Assembly (NCBI GenBank): GCA_030616935.1
Contig: JAUWWJ010000173.1
Span: 1 to 5,018, forward strand
Direction: 5' to 3'
DNA length: 5,018 nt
DNA from: Planctomycetaceae bacterium
Lineage (GTDB): Bacteria > Planctomycetota > Planctomycetia > Pirellulales > UBA1268
Of this stretch, positions 1 to 5,018 are shown in pieces. Both the position numbers and the translations under genes were made by a program. The notes under the pieces were generated by a model. That model was not told the origin of the DNA. It searched no databases and was given only the letters and a program-made list of their open reading frames with translations. The number at the start of each line of letters is the position of its first letter. The stretch's first letter is position 1.

Positions 1-492
1 AATTCGGTGGTCACCTAATCGCTCGCGTCCTCCTAAACCCTCAAGTTCAACGAGGAAGGAGCATCCTGCCACCGTTGCATGCACAGATTCTATCAAACTG
101 ACACAGGCTTCAGCTGTGCCACCTGTAGCCAGCACATCATCGATGATCAACACACGTGAGTGTGATGTCAGAATCCCACTATGCATTTCAAGAGTGTCTG
201 TACCGTACTCTAATTCATACTGGTAACTAATCGTATCAGCTGGTAATTTTCCAGGCTTACGAACCGGAATCAAACCAACACCAAGTTTCAGCGCGAGAGG
301 TCCGGCAAAGAGAAACCCTCTGGCTTCAACAGCAGCAACCGCATCAATAGACGTATTCTGCCACGGTTCGGCTAACTTCTGTATCGACTCATCAAATGCT
401 TCGTGACTTGCAAGCAGCGGAGTAATGTCACGAAAGAGTATGCCTGGCTTTGGAAAATCGGGCACGTCGCGGATATGTTTTTTTAAATTCAT
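1..492 (-). CDS. apt: Adenine phosphoribosyltransferase, 3' end cut by window edge
   Basis: The enzyme converts adenine and PRPP to AMP and pyrophosphate in cytoplasmic purine salvage. Reading from ATG at 492 gives 164 uninterrupted codons to base 1 with no stop, so the C-terminus lies outside the window; family members are usually about 170-180 residues, so little is missing. The start RDVPDFPKPGILFRDITPLL (residues 8-27) is the classic APT N-terminus. It is followed by VEARGF (55-60), PVRKPGKLP (76-84), the flexible-loop segment YELEYGTDTLEMH (92-104) and the PRPP-binding motif VLIIDDVLATGGTAEA (114-129) with its acidic pair and TGGT loop. No key residue looks altered. Only 18 bases separate the sigma-factor stop from this ATG, so co-transcription is likely. 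There is no clear Shine-Dalgarno. The identification rests on several colinear family motifs and is near certain. Confidence 0.96.
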   Translation of the reverse strand, partial: MNLKKHIRDVPDFPKPGILFRDITPLLASHEAFDESIQKLAEPWQNTSIDAVAAVEARGFLFAGPLALKLGVGLIPVRKPGKLPADTISYQYELEYGTDTLEMHSGILTSHSRVLIIDDVLATGGTAEACVSLIESVHATVAGCSFLVELEGLGGRERLGDHRI

Positions 493-510
493 AGACAGAG
501 GGTATCTGGT

Positions 511-1353
511 TTATGCACCTCGCCGCAACTGTCTCGTAGGACGAATTGAAATGGTTGCTCGTGGAACACCCTCAATTTCAGCAGCGAGTGATGCCAAGGT
601 CTCAGATTCAATCTGTCGAACACGCTCTCGAGTAAGCCCCAGGATGCTGCCAATCTCCTTCAATGTCATTGGCTCTTTACCCTCAAGTCCAAACCGCATT
701 CGAACAATAGATGCAGCTCGGTCCTCAAGTTCATCAATACGTTTCAATACATACTGGAGCGTGTCTTCATCAAGCATGACGTCGGCAGGACATCGAGCAT
801 TTTGATCTTGGATGATATCCCCAAGCGACCACCCACCTTCTGTCTGATCAGTTTGCGGACCAGCTTGATGAACCTGCATTGCTTTTTTGATGATTGGAAG
901 CTTTTTGCGAGCCAAGCCGAGCATGCGAGCTACTTCTTCAGGTGTGGGTGTTCGACCCAGTGAATCGAGGAGACGGATTGAAGCTCGCCGCCACTTCGAC
1001 AGAATCTCAACCATATACGCAGGAATTCGAATGGTCTTCCCATTATTAATGAGTGCTCGCTTGATTGATTGTTTGATCCAGTAACTGGCGTATGTGCTAA
1101 ACCGCGTGCCAACAGTCGGGTCAAATCCTTCGACGGCTCGCATGAGACCAAGATTTCCTTCTTCGATGAGATCGCAAAGCGGAAGCCCACGGTTTGAATA
1201 GCCACGAGCAATATTGACAACAAGGCGGAGATTCGCCCTGACCATATGATCACGTGCAGCAGGGTCACCTTTTTGAACCCGAACAGCCAGTTGTTTTTCC
1301 TGGGCTGCACTGAGGAGAGCAGTCTCATTGATGTCGCGTAGATAAGTTTCCAT
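511..1353 (-). CDS. Sigma-70 family RNA polymerase sigma factor (RpoD/SigA-like, lacking region 1.1)
   Basis: This 280-residue protein directs RNA polymerase to promoters. Region 1.2 starts at once (YLRDINETALLSAAQEKQLA, residues 4-23). Region 2 follows: RANLRLVVNIARGYSNRG (39-56), the core-binding DLIEEGNLGLMRAVEGFDP (61-79), and the -10 recognition and melting helix RFSTYASYWIKQSIKRAL (84-101). Then come KTIRIPAYMVE (106-116), region 3 (about 117-165) and region 4 (about 195-262), whose helix-turn-helix LKEIGSILGLTRERVRQIE (231-249) reads the -35 element. It lacks the acidic region 1.1 and the non-conserved insert of housekeeping RpoD, so it is probably an alternative or group 2/3-like factor. 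YW replaces the usual WW in region 2.3. The tail RPTRQLRRGA (271-280) is basic. Start: ATG at 1353, the first Met, placed just before region 1.2; no Shine-Dalgarno is seen. apt follows after 18 bp. No anti-sigma gene is adjacent. Its regulon cannot be inferred. Confidence 0.95.
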   Translation of the reverse strand: METYLRDINETALLSAAQEKQLAVRVQKGDPAARDHMVRANLRLVVNIARGYSNRGLPLCDLIEEGNLGLMRAVEGFDPTVGTRFSTYASYWIKQSIKRALINNGKTIRIPAYMVEILSKWRRASIRLLDSLGRTPTPEEVARMLGLARKKLPIIKKAMQVHQAGPQTDQTEGGWSLGDIIQDQNARCPADVMLDEDTLQYVLKRIDELEDRAASIVRMRFGLEGKEPMTLKEIGSILGLTRERVRQIESETLASLAAEIEGVPRATISIRPTRQLRRGA

Positions 1354-1411
1354 AGGTTTTTACTTGATCTCTTTGCTGATGAACGATGATTAGGTTGTGA
1401 GTACGAAAGAA

Positions 1412-1433
1412 GGAACTTCTAGATATTCGTTCC
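1412..1433. promoter_or_regulatory. Inverted repeat GGAAC-N12-GTTCC, candidate operator upstream of the sigma gene
   Basis: GGAAC at 1412-1416 and its exact complement GTTCC at 1429-1433 form a dyad with half-site centres 17 bases apart, starting 59 bases upstream of the sigma ATG. The same half-site with nearly the same spacing recurs at 1505-1529. A regulator-binding site is an inference from symmetry, position and recurrence. Chance is possible for 5-base arms alone. Confidence 0.35.
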
Positions 1434-1499
1434 GCACCCGGAGTGACACGATATGGTTGAGCCATTTCATCGCGTCTTCTGCCAGGCACAGGACATACA

Positions 1500-1537
1500 T
1501 TCACGGGAACGTGAACAGGAAGCGTTCCCCGCGGGAA
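1500..1537. repeat. Cluster of three overlapping inverted repeats upstream of the sigma gene
   Basis: Three dyads interlock. TTCACG (1500-1505) pairs with CGTGAA (1510-1515) across a GGAA loop. GGGAACG (1505-1511) pairs with CGTTCCC (1523-1529). TTCCC (1525-1529) pairs with GGGAA (1533-1537) across CGC. All arms are perfect. The element could be a multi-site operator or a switchable RNA structure in a long 5' leader of the sigma transcript. No T-run follows on either strand, so a terminator role is unlikely. It lies about 150-185 bases upstream of the sigma start. Confidence 0.45.
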
Positions 1538-1578
1538 GAACTATCGACTGTTCAGAGAGGACGACTGCACAAAGGGGG

Positions 1579-1641
1579 AAAAAGAGGCTCCTTGTGCTGA
1601 CTGTATCGACTACACGGCCCACAAACAAGGAACTCGTTTTT
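1579..1641 (-). terminator. Candidate intrinsic terminator downstream of the phosphoesterase gene
   Basis: Read on the minus strand, the arm TCCTTGT (1631-1625) pairs perfectly with ACAAGGA (1595-1589). The stem extends by one G-T wobble and, past a single bulged base, by GAG (1635-1633) with CTC (1586-1584). The loop holds a small inner stem TGTA/TACA. The hairpin is preceded by A5 (1641-1637) and followed by T5 (1583-1579), the usual flanks of an intrinsic terminator. It begins 9 bases after the phosphoesterase stop. The long loop and short T-tract make it moderate in strength; because the flanks are complementary it could act in both directions. Confidence 0.5.
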
Positions 1642-1649
1642 AGACTCAC

Positions 1650-2507
1650 TTATGAATCGAGTTGTTTTAGATGCCAGTCAAGAACAACAAGCTCGGGCAG
1701 TGAACCGAGTCGAAGAGGAAGAAGCGAGGTGCCGATACCGCGTGAAACATACATTGGCGGTCCATTGTTGCAGTACCATCCAGAGACATAGCTCCCACTT
1801 CCTTGAGGCGTAATGAGAGGGAAGCCACATGGAGCAATCTGACCCCCATGCGTATGGCCACTGAGAATGAGACTTGGAGGAGTTGCAAGAAGTTTCTGAG
1901 AAAGATCACGAGTCCCTGGACAATGTGCCAGCACAAGATGCTGATCCACATCGTCATTCTTTTCGGTACGAAGAGGCTTTGGTCGACCTGCAAGGAGATC
2001 ATCAAACCCGGTGATCTTCAACATACTGGTATCGTGTTCCAAATTATACGACTCATTCGTCAAGACTTGAAACCCAAACGGAGTCAGGAAATCCTTGAAT
2101 GACGATGGTGTGAATCCGGCGTTGTATTCCCAGTTCCCCATGATCGCAAGTTGGTGAGATGCTGGTGGAAGCCTCTCTAAAAATTCGGATAGTGGCTGCA
2201 TGCCATTTTTATGACTGAGCGTATCGCCCGTCAGCAGAATTACATCCGGCTCGGAAGCTGTGACAGCCTCAAGAAGTTGTATTTCCAACTGACCAATATC
2301 ATGGAGATGCAGATCACTGAGTTGAACAATTCGCAGAGCTCGATGACCCGATAATGAGGGCGTTCCAATGTGGAGATGCGTCTGAGAAAGCGATTGTGGC
2401 GTTACCAGAAAAGATTCTGCTAGGAGTCCACCGGTAACACCGCATGTAGTAGCGGCAGCCGTTTGGATCCATTGTCGGCGACTCAATTGAAGACCGGGGA
2501 ACATCAT
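1650..2507 (-). CDS. Tat-exported calcineurin-like metallophosphoesterase (YkuE-like)
   Basis: A two-metal phosphoesterase, probably acting outside the cytoplasmic membrane. Numbered from ATG at 2507 (285 residues), the N-terminus has a twin-arginine motif SRRQW (9-13) followed by a weakly hydrophobic Ala/Thr/Gly stretch, a Tat-type signal. The catalytic motifs come in canonical order: SDLHLHD (64-70; metal ligands D65, H67), LLTGD (91-95; D95), GNWE (124-127; N125), LAHCPG (193-198; H195) and GHTHGGQ (217-223; H218, H220). The His usually following GN is Trp. This motif spacing fits YkuE/YaeI-like enzymes; B. subtilis YkuE is a Tat-exported cell-wall phosphoesterase, and the relative LpxG acts on UDP-diacylglucosamine. 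The substrate here is unknown. The frame could start two codons earlier at TTG 2513; the tandem ATGs at 2507 and 2504 look more likely. It lies 54 bases after the hydrolase-like gene, probably in the same transcript. Confidence 0.9.
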   Translation of the reverse strand: MMFPGLQLSRRQWIQTAAATTCGVTGGLLAESFLVTPQSLSQTHLHIGTPSLSGHRALRIVQLSDLHLHDIGQLEIQLLEAVTASEPDVILLTGDTLSHKNGMQPLSEFLERLPPASHQLAIMGNWEYNAGFTPSSFKDFLTPFGFQVLTNESYNLEHDTSMLKITGFDDLLAGRPKPLRTEKNDDVDQHLVLAHCPGTRDLSQKLLATPPSLILSGHTHGGQIAPCGFPLITPQGSGSYVSGWYCNNGPPMYVSRGIGTSLLPLRLGSLPELVVLDWHLKQLDS

Positions 2508-2527
2508 ACTCAAACACTCTGCTGTTG

Positions 2528-2565
2528 AAAAAAAAGAGCGTCGTGATTTTTGAGAAAACTCTCAA
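2528..2565 (-). terminator. Weak hairpin overlapping the hydrolase-like stop codon, possible partial terminator or processing site
   Basis: On the minus strand TTGAGA (2565-2560) pairs perfectly with TCTCAA (2555-2550) across a 4-base loop, and the hairpin contains the TGA stop of the hydrolase-like gene. A T8 run follows, but only 14 bases further on (2535-2528). That distance argues against a strong intrinsic terminator. It could attenuate transcription into the phosphoesterase gene or mark an RNA processing point. Confidence 0.25.
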
Positions 2566-3731
2566 GACCGATTTGGCTTATTTTCCAGATCGATCTGGGT
2601 GGTTTTCCCCGTCACAATGATCGAATCAATGTCAGTATCAAGTGTTCGGATTAAAAAATTGAGCACTGTCTGGCCAACGGTTCCGTCTTCTGTCAAAGAT
2701 TCTTGTTGACCTTCAGGAAGGATAAGCGTGCTATCAACATCTGCGGAAAGAAGTGCAGCATGTAATCGCTCACTTTGACTCACAGGGATAGTCTTATCGC
2801 TTTTGCAATGAATGAGTAATGTGGGTGGGTCATTCCGTGAGGCGTAACTGATCGGGCTGGCTCGTAACGCCGCTTCACGCAGTTCAGGCAGTGGTCCACC
2901 AATAAGTCGACTTGCAGCAGAGGAAGCACGGTCAGAATCACTTCCAAGAGTGGGAAGGTGTGCAATCGTTGAAATACCACAGATCGCAGCAATTCGATGC
3001 ATAGGAAGATCATGCTCTTCGAGGGAATCATTATGCGTCTGATCAGGATCAAGACCAATCAGCATCGAAAGATGTGCGCCTGCTGCCTGTCCTACAAGGC
3101 ATATCCGAGTTGGGTCAATACTCCAAATCGCGGCATCTTCAGAGAGACGATTGATTGCTGCTAAGCAGTCATCTCGTTGCGTGGGAAAAATATGTGTTTG
3201 ACTTGGACGATAGCTGATACTTGCGACAGCAAATCCATGCTGCGTGAGCCATGTAAGAGGACAATCGATGCGAGGACTACTTGACCAGTCGTCACCCGGT
3301 AACCAGATCACAAGGGGAAGTCTTCCTTCGCGGCACCCGCCCGGAAGATACAGATCGAACTGTTGATGTTGTTCTCCTGACCCATACGAAAGGTTTCGAT
3401 GTTCAATGAGTAATCCACTATGTGGTAGTATGTCCTCTGGAACAACTGTCCATGTGCTACGACGGTTGAGTCTTCTTTGGGCACGCTTGGAAAGTCGCCG
3501 TCGTGGATAGTGTGTTGAGTACGATCCTGATTCAGGGCGAACGCCTGCCGGGACATCACCAGAAGGACGAGGGTCTTCACGATGGAATCGGACTGCATGC
3601 TTTCCGATCCCTGCTTCATTCCCAAGCTCTGCTCCACCCATTGTGTAGGCTGGAGAAGGTGAGAGTAGCATGAGACAAACTATGTGTAATGAACGCAATA
3701 CTTTCACTGCGTGGTGGCTTGTCTGAAACAT
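2562..3731 (-). CDS. Exported alpha/beta-hydrolase-fold protein (BD-FAE/esterase-like) with degenerate active site
   Basis: Numbered from ATG at 3731 (389 residues). Residues 1-28 form a likely Sec signal peptide (hydrophobic HIVCLMLL, then SPSPAY). A low-complexity linker with a strongly basic patch RRRLSKRAQRRLNRR (77-91) precedes an alpha/beta-hydrolase domain (about 108-365). Family landmarks are clear: DLYLP (126-130), GFAVASISYR (166-175), FPTQRDDCLAAI (182-193), IDPTRICLVG (205-214), ASPISYASRNDPPTLLIH (291-308) and PVSQSERLHAAL (316-327). The catalytic features are lost: HGGGW is replaced by LPGDDW (144-149), GxSxG by GQAAG (214-218; Ala216 at the nucleophile), and the His position by Gln (about 343); Asp312 remains. 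I infer a pseudoenzyme with a binding or scaffold role, or altered chemistry. The frame is intact, so it is not a decayed gene. In-frame TTG 3740 and GTG 3737 are alternative starts; a stop lies directly before the TTG. Confidence 0.85.
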   Translation of the reverse strand: MFQTSHHAVKVLRSLHIVCLMLLSPSPAYTMGGAELGNEAGIGKHAVRFHREDPRPSGDVPAGVRPESGSYSTHYPRRRLSKRAQRRLNRRSTWTVVPEDILPHSGLLIEHRNLSYGSGEQHQQFDLYLPGGCREGRLPLVIWLPGDDWSSSPRIDCPLTWLTQHGFAVASISYRPSQTHIFPTQRDDCLAAINRLSEDAAIWSIDPTRICLVGQAAGAHLSMLIGLDPDQTHNDSLEEHDLPMHRIAAICGISTIAHLPTLGSDSDRASSAASRLIGGPLPELREAALRASPISYASRNDPPTLLIHCKSDKTIPVSQSERLHAALLSADVDSTLILPEGQQESLTEDGTVGQTVLNFLIRTLDTDIDSIIVTGKTTQIDLENKPNRS

Positions 3732-3758
3732 TGACACCAATCATGGTGGAGTTTGTTC

Positions 3759-3775
3759 AAGGTGATGAGCACCTT
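3759..3775. repeat. Short perfect hairpin upstream of the hydrolase-like gene
   Basis: AAGGTG (3759-3764) and CACCTT (3770-3775) are perfect complements around a 5-base loop, ending 28 bases upstream of the chosen ATG at 3731. GTGAT/ATCAC, overlapping it at 3763-3780, offers a competing fold. It may shape the 5' leader of the hydrolase-like mRNA. With 6-base arms, chance cannot be excluded. Confidence 0.25.
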
Positions 3776-3784
3776 TATCACAAT

Positions 3785-3817
3785 AATTCCTGGACCAATC
3801 ATAGTACCAAAGGAATT
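3785..3817. repeat. Imperfect inverted repeat between the DUF1559 and hydrolase-like genes
   Basis: AATTCCT (3785-3791) and AGGAATT (3811-3817) are perfect complements. The pairing continues inward with GG/CC after a two-base bulge and then more weakly. The element lies 57-89 bases past the DUF1559 stop and 54-86 bases upstream of the chosen hydrolase-like start. No T-run follows on the minus strand, so it is not a standard intrinsic terminator. It could be an operator, or a 3'-end hairpin used with Rho. Confidence 0.35.
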
Positions 3818-3874
3818 GAACAGATGCGCCCACGCTATCTATTTCCTGGTAGTTTGTAGCCTAATACCTTAAAT

Positions 3875-4954
3875 TCACGGGGGATTTGCAACTTCTCCAC
3901 CATCACGTGTTGCGAGCCCCCGCCAAATTTGCAACGAAATATCATTGGCGATTTTTCTAATTGAACCATCGACCATCCCAGCATTTACAACTCCGTTGTG
4001 GTAGCTACGAGATGTTATGGCAGCAAATGTTTTCTGTGTAGCACTTTTGCCTTCCTGCTGTGAGTTGTAATCGATGTCATATGAAACTCCACCAACAGCA
4101 AATTCGACTACTGCGTTGGGAGTAAATGTTGCAGTGAAACCATTGTGGTGGACTCGGCCATCTGGCCATTCCGTATGACCAGTGTTCTTGTTTGTAGCAG
4201 ACCCCAATTTGTTCTCGCCGCCACTGGCGAGAGTTGCTAGTTGAGAATCATTAGAGGGTGGGGAATTAGCAGGATAGGTACTTCCCGGATCCGATGTATT
4301 GCGAACATAAGAGGTAAAAGCCTTCACCTCACTGACCATCAAGGTTTTTGATAATCCATCCCTAAATTTTTTAGCTTTATAATGTGAATTTGGATGGAAT
4401 GCCCCATTACCACCATCCCCCGTCGCAGGATCGTAAATAAACCAGGTTCCATAATTGAATCCATAGTTTGTTGGGTAGACATAGTCAGTACCATCTTTTG
4501 TTCGAAAAAAGTTATGTACCTCGCTTGGACAAACAAATGCTTCAATCCTCGTTGATCGTACTGTCGCCCAATTCGTTCCCGCTGCACCACCCGGATATCC
4601 ATCATCCCACGGTTGTTCAAGGTTGATTTTCTCTGCTATGACACCTTGTTCTATATAAGGCAAGATCTGGCCATGAATCCCCCAAGACTCATTGTTGCTG
4701 GGAAATGCAGTACCAGGTGTATGCACCATGCTCGGCGGAAACCCTCCCTTACTCGACGCGTAATTATGAACAGCCAACACTAACTGTTTTATGTTGTTGC
4801 TGCAGGCTAAACGTCTTGCTGCCTCGCGCGCCTGTTGGACTGCTGGCAAGAGCAATCCAACGAGAACACCAATAATCGCTATTACAACAAGAAGCTCTAT
4901 GAGTGTGAAGCCAAGGCGGTAGCGACTGTATTTTGAATGAGAGAGTATTCGCAC
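3875..4954 (-). CDS. DUF1559 pilin-like secreted protein with H-x9-DG C-terminus
   Basis: A member of the large planctomycete DUF1559 family of unknown function. Numbered from GTG at 4954 (359 residues), a basic 15-residue leader ends in the type-IV prepilin site G15/FTLIE with Glu at +5 (E20). The hydrophobic helix LLVVIAIIGVLVGLLLP (21-37) and AVQQAREAARR (38-48) follow. C51 starts CSNNIKQLVLAVHNY, typical of the family. Later landmarks are FVCPSE (140-145), FRDGLSKTLMVSE (197-209), GRVHHNGFTATFTPN (266-280) and, near the end, H319 then DG (329-330), the H-x9-DG motif, and RDGGEV. The protein is probably membrane-anchored and processed by prepilin peptidase, with the bulk outside the cytoplasm. 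GTG 4954 was chosen for leader length and a purine-rich stretch just upstream. The frame stays open through GTG 4993 to the window edge, so a longer leader is possible. No pilus assembly genes are nearby. Confidence 0.92.
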   Translation of the reverse strand: MRILSHSKYSRYRLGFTLIELLVVIAIIGVLVGLLLPAVQQAREAARRLACSNNIKQLVLAVHNYASSKGGFPPSMVHTPGTAFPSNNESWGIHGQILPYIEQGVIAEKINLEQPWDDGYPGGAAGTNWATVRSTRIEAFVCPSEVHNFFRTKDGTDYVYPTNYGFNYGTWFIYDPATGDGGNGAFHPNSHYKAKKFRDGLSKTLMVSEVKAFTSYVRNTSDPGSTYPANSPPSNDSQLATLASGGENKLGSATNKNTGHTEWPDGRVHHNGFTATFTPNAVVEFAVGGVSYDIDYNSQQEGKSATQKTFAAITSRSYHNGVVNAGMVDGSIRKIANDISLQIWRGLATRDGGEVANPP

Positions 4955-5018
4955 GGTACATTTTCTTTCGTTGAGGCAAAATCTCTGTGCCACGTCTGAA
5001 GGAATAGCGTCTGGCGAG

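Larger units (their letters stand above)
1354..1649. other. Intergenic region between the phosphoesterase stop and the sigma-factor start
   Basis: I see no convincing gene in these 296 bases. The short frames here, including a 60-codon GTG frame at 1649-1467, lack family motifs. The end next to the phosphoesterase holds a terminator-like hairpin (1579-1641). The middle and the sigma-proximal end hold GGAAC/GTTCC inverted repeats (1412-1433 and 1500-1537). The sigma promoter should lie here on the minus strand. The best sigma-70-like match I found is weak: GTGTCA (1449-1444), an 18-base spacer, then TATCTA (1425-1420), which would sit inside the first dyad. Confidence 0.6.

Noticed and set aside
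425..805. 126-codon plus-strand frame over the apt start and sigma 3' end
   Set aside because: It is antisense to two clear genes; the Ser/Arg-rich translation is typical of an antisense shadow.
1467..1649. 60-codon minus-strand GTG frame starting directly after the phosphoesterase TAA
   Set aside because: It runs through the terminator-like hairpin and the interlocking repeats, matches no family I recognise and ends without any domain. Its position after the stop is probably chance.
1453..1791. 112-codon plus-strand frame across the intergenic region and phosphoesterase 3' end
   Set aside because: It overlaps a well-supported gene on the opposite strand and its protein has Ser/Arg/Thr-rich, shadow-like composition.
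1803..2102. 99-codon plus-strand frame inside the phosphoesterase gene
   Set aside because: It lies entirely antisense to conserved catalytic motifs, with no family signal of its own.
2528..2535. T8 run (minus strand) as a strong intrinsic terminator
   Set aside because: The nearest hairpin ends 14 bases earlier, too far for a standard intrinsic terminator; kept only as a weak candidate.
2562..3731. Hydrolase-like gene as a pseudogene or sequencing artefact
   Set aside because: The frame is open for nearly 390 codons with intact fold landmarks. Several independent substitutions at catalytic positions are hard to explain by single base errors.
3875..4954. DUF1559 protein as a true type IV pilin or type II secretion pseudopilin
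   Set aside because: It shares only the prepilin N-terminus. The rest is DUF1559 with H-x9-DG, and no pilus or secretion genes are nearby.
1..5018. CRISPR array, insertion sequence, tRNA, rRNA or defence island
   Set aside because: I saw no regularly spaced direct repeats, transposase, terminal repeats, cloverleaf or defence-gene motifs; the window reads as ordinary chromosomal sequence.

Overview
This window most likely comes from the chromosome of a planctomycete (phylum Planctomycetota). The main evidence is a DUF1559 protein with a pilin-like N-terminus and an H-x9-DG C-terminus, a pattern hugely expanded in that phylum. The sigma factor also resembles planctomycete sigma-70 paralogues, and no gene start has a clear Shine-Dalgarno sequence. 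Base composition looks moderate, a little under 50% GC by eye. Genus cannot be told from this window.

All five genes lie on the minus strand, so transcription runs from high to low coordinates. In order: (1) a DUF1559 pilin-like secreted protein, 4954-3875, whose frame is open to the right edge; (2) after about 140 bp with an imperfect inverted repeat, an exported alpha/beta-hydrolase-fold protein, 3731-2562, that has lost the catalytic serine, the catalytic histidine and the usual oxyanion-hole motif; (3) 54 bp further on, a Tat-exported calcineurin-like phosphoesterase, 2507-1650, followed by a good candidate intrinsic terminator; (4) after a 296-bp intergenic region rich in GGAAC/GTTCC dyads, a compact sigma-70 factor, 1353-511; (5) only 18 bp downstream, adenine phosphoribosyltransferase (apt), 492-1, cut by the left edge.

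Two transcription units are likely. The hydrolase-like protein and the phosphoesterase are close together and both predicted to be exported, so they may share an envelope role. The sigma factor and apt look co-transcribed. The DUF1559 gene is probably its own unit. No mobile element, CRISPR array, tRNA, rRNA or defence system is visible. The points most worth a second look are the triad-less esterase paralogue, the paired GGAAC dyads upstream of the sigma gene, and the GNWE variant in the phosphoesterase.
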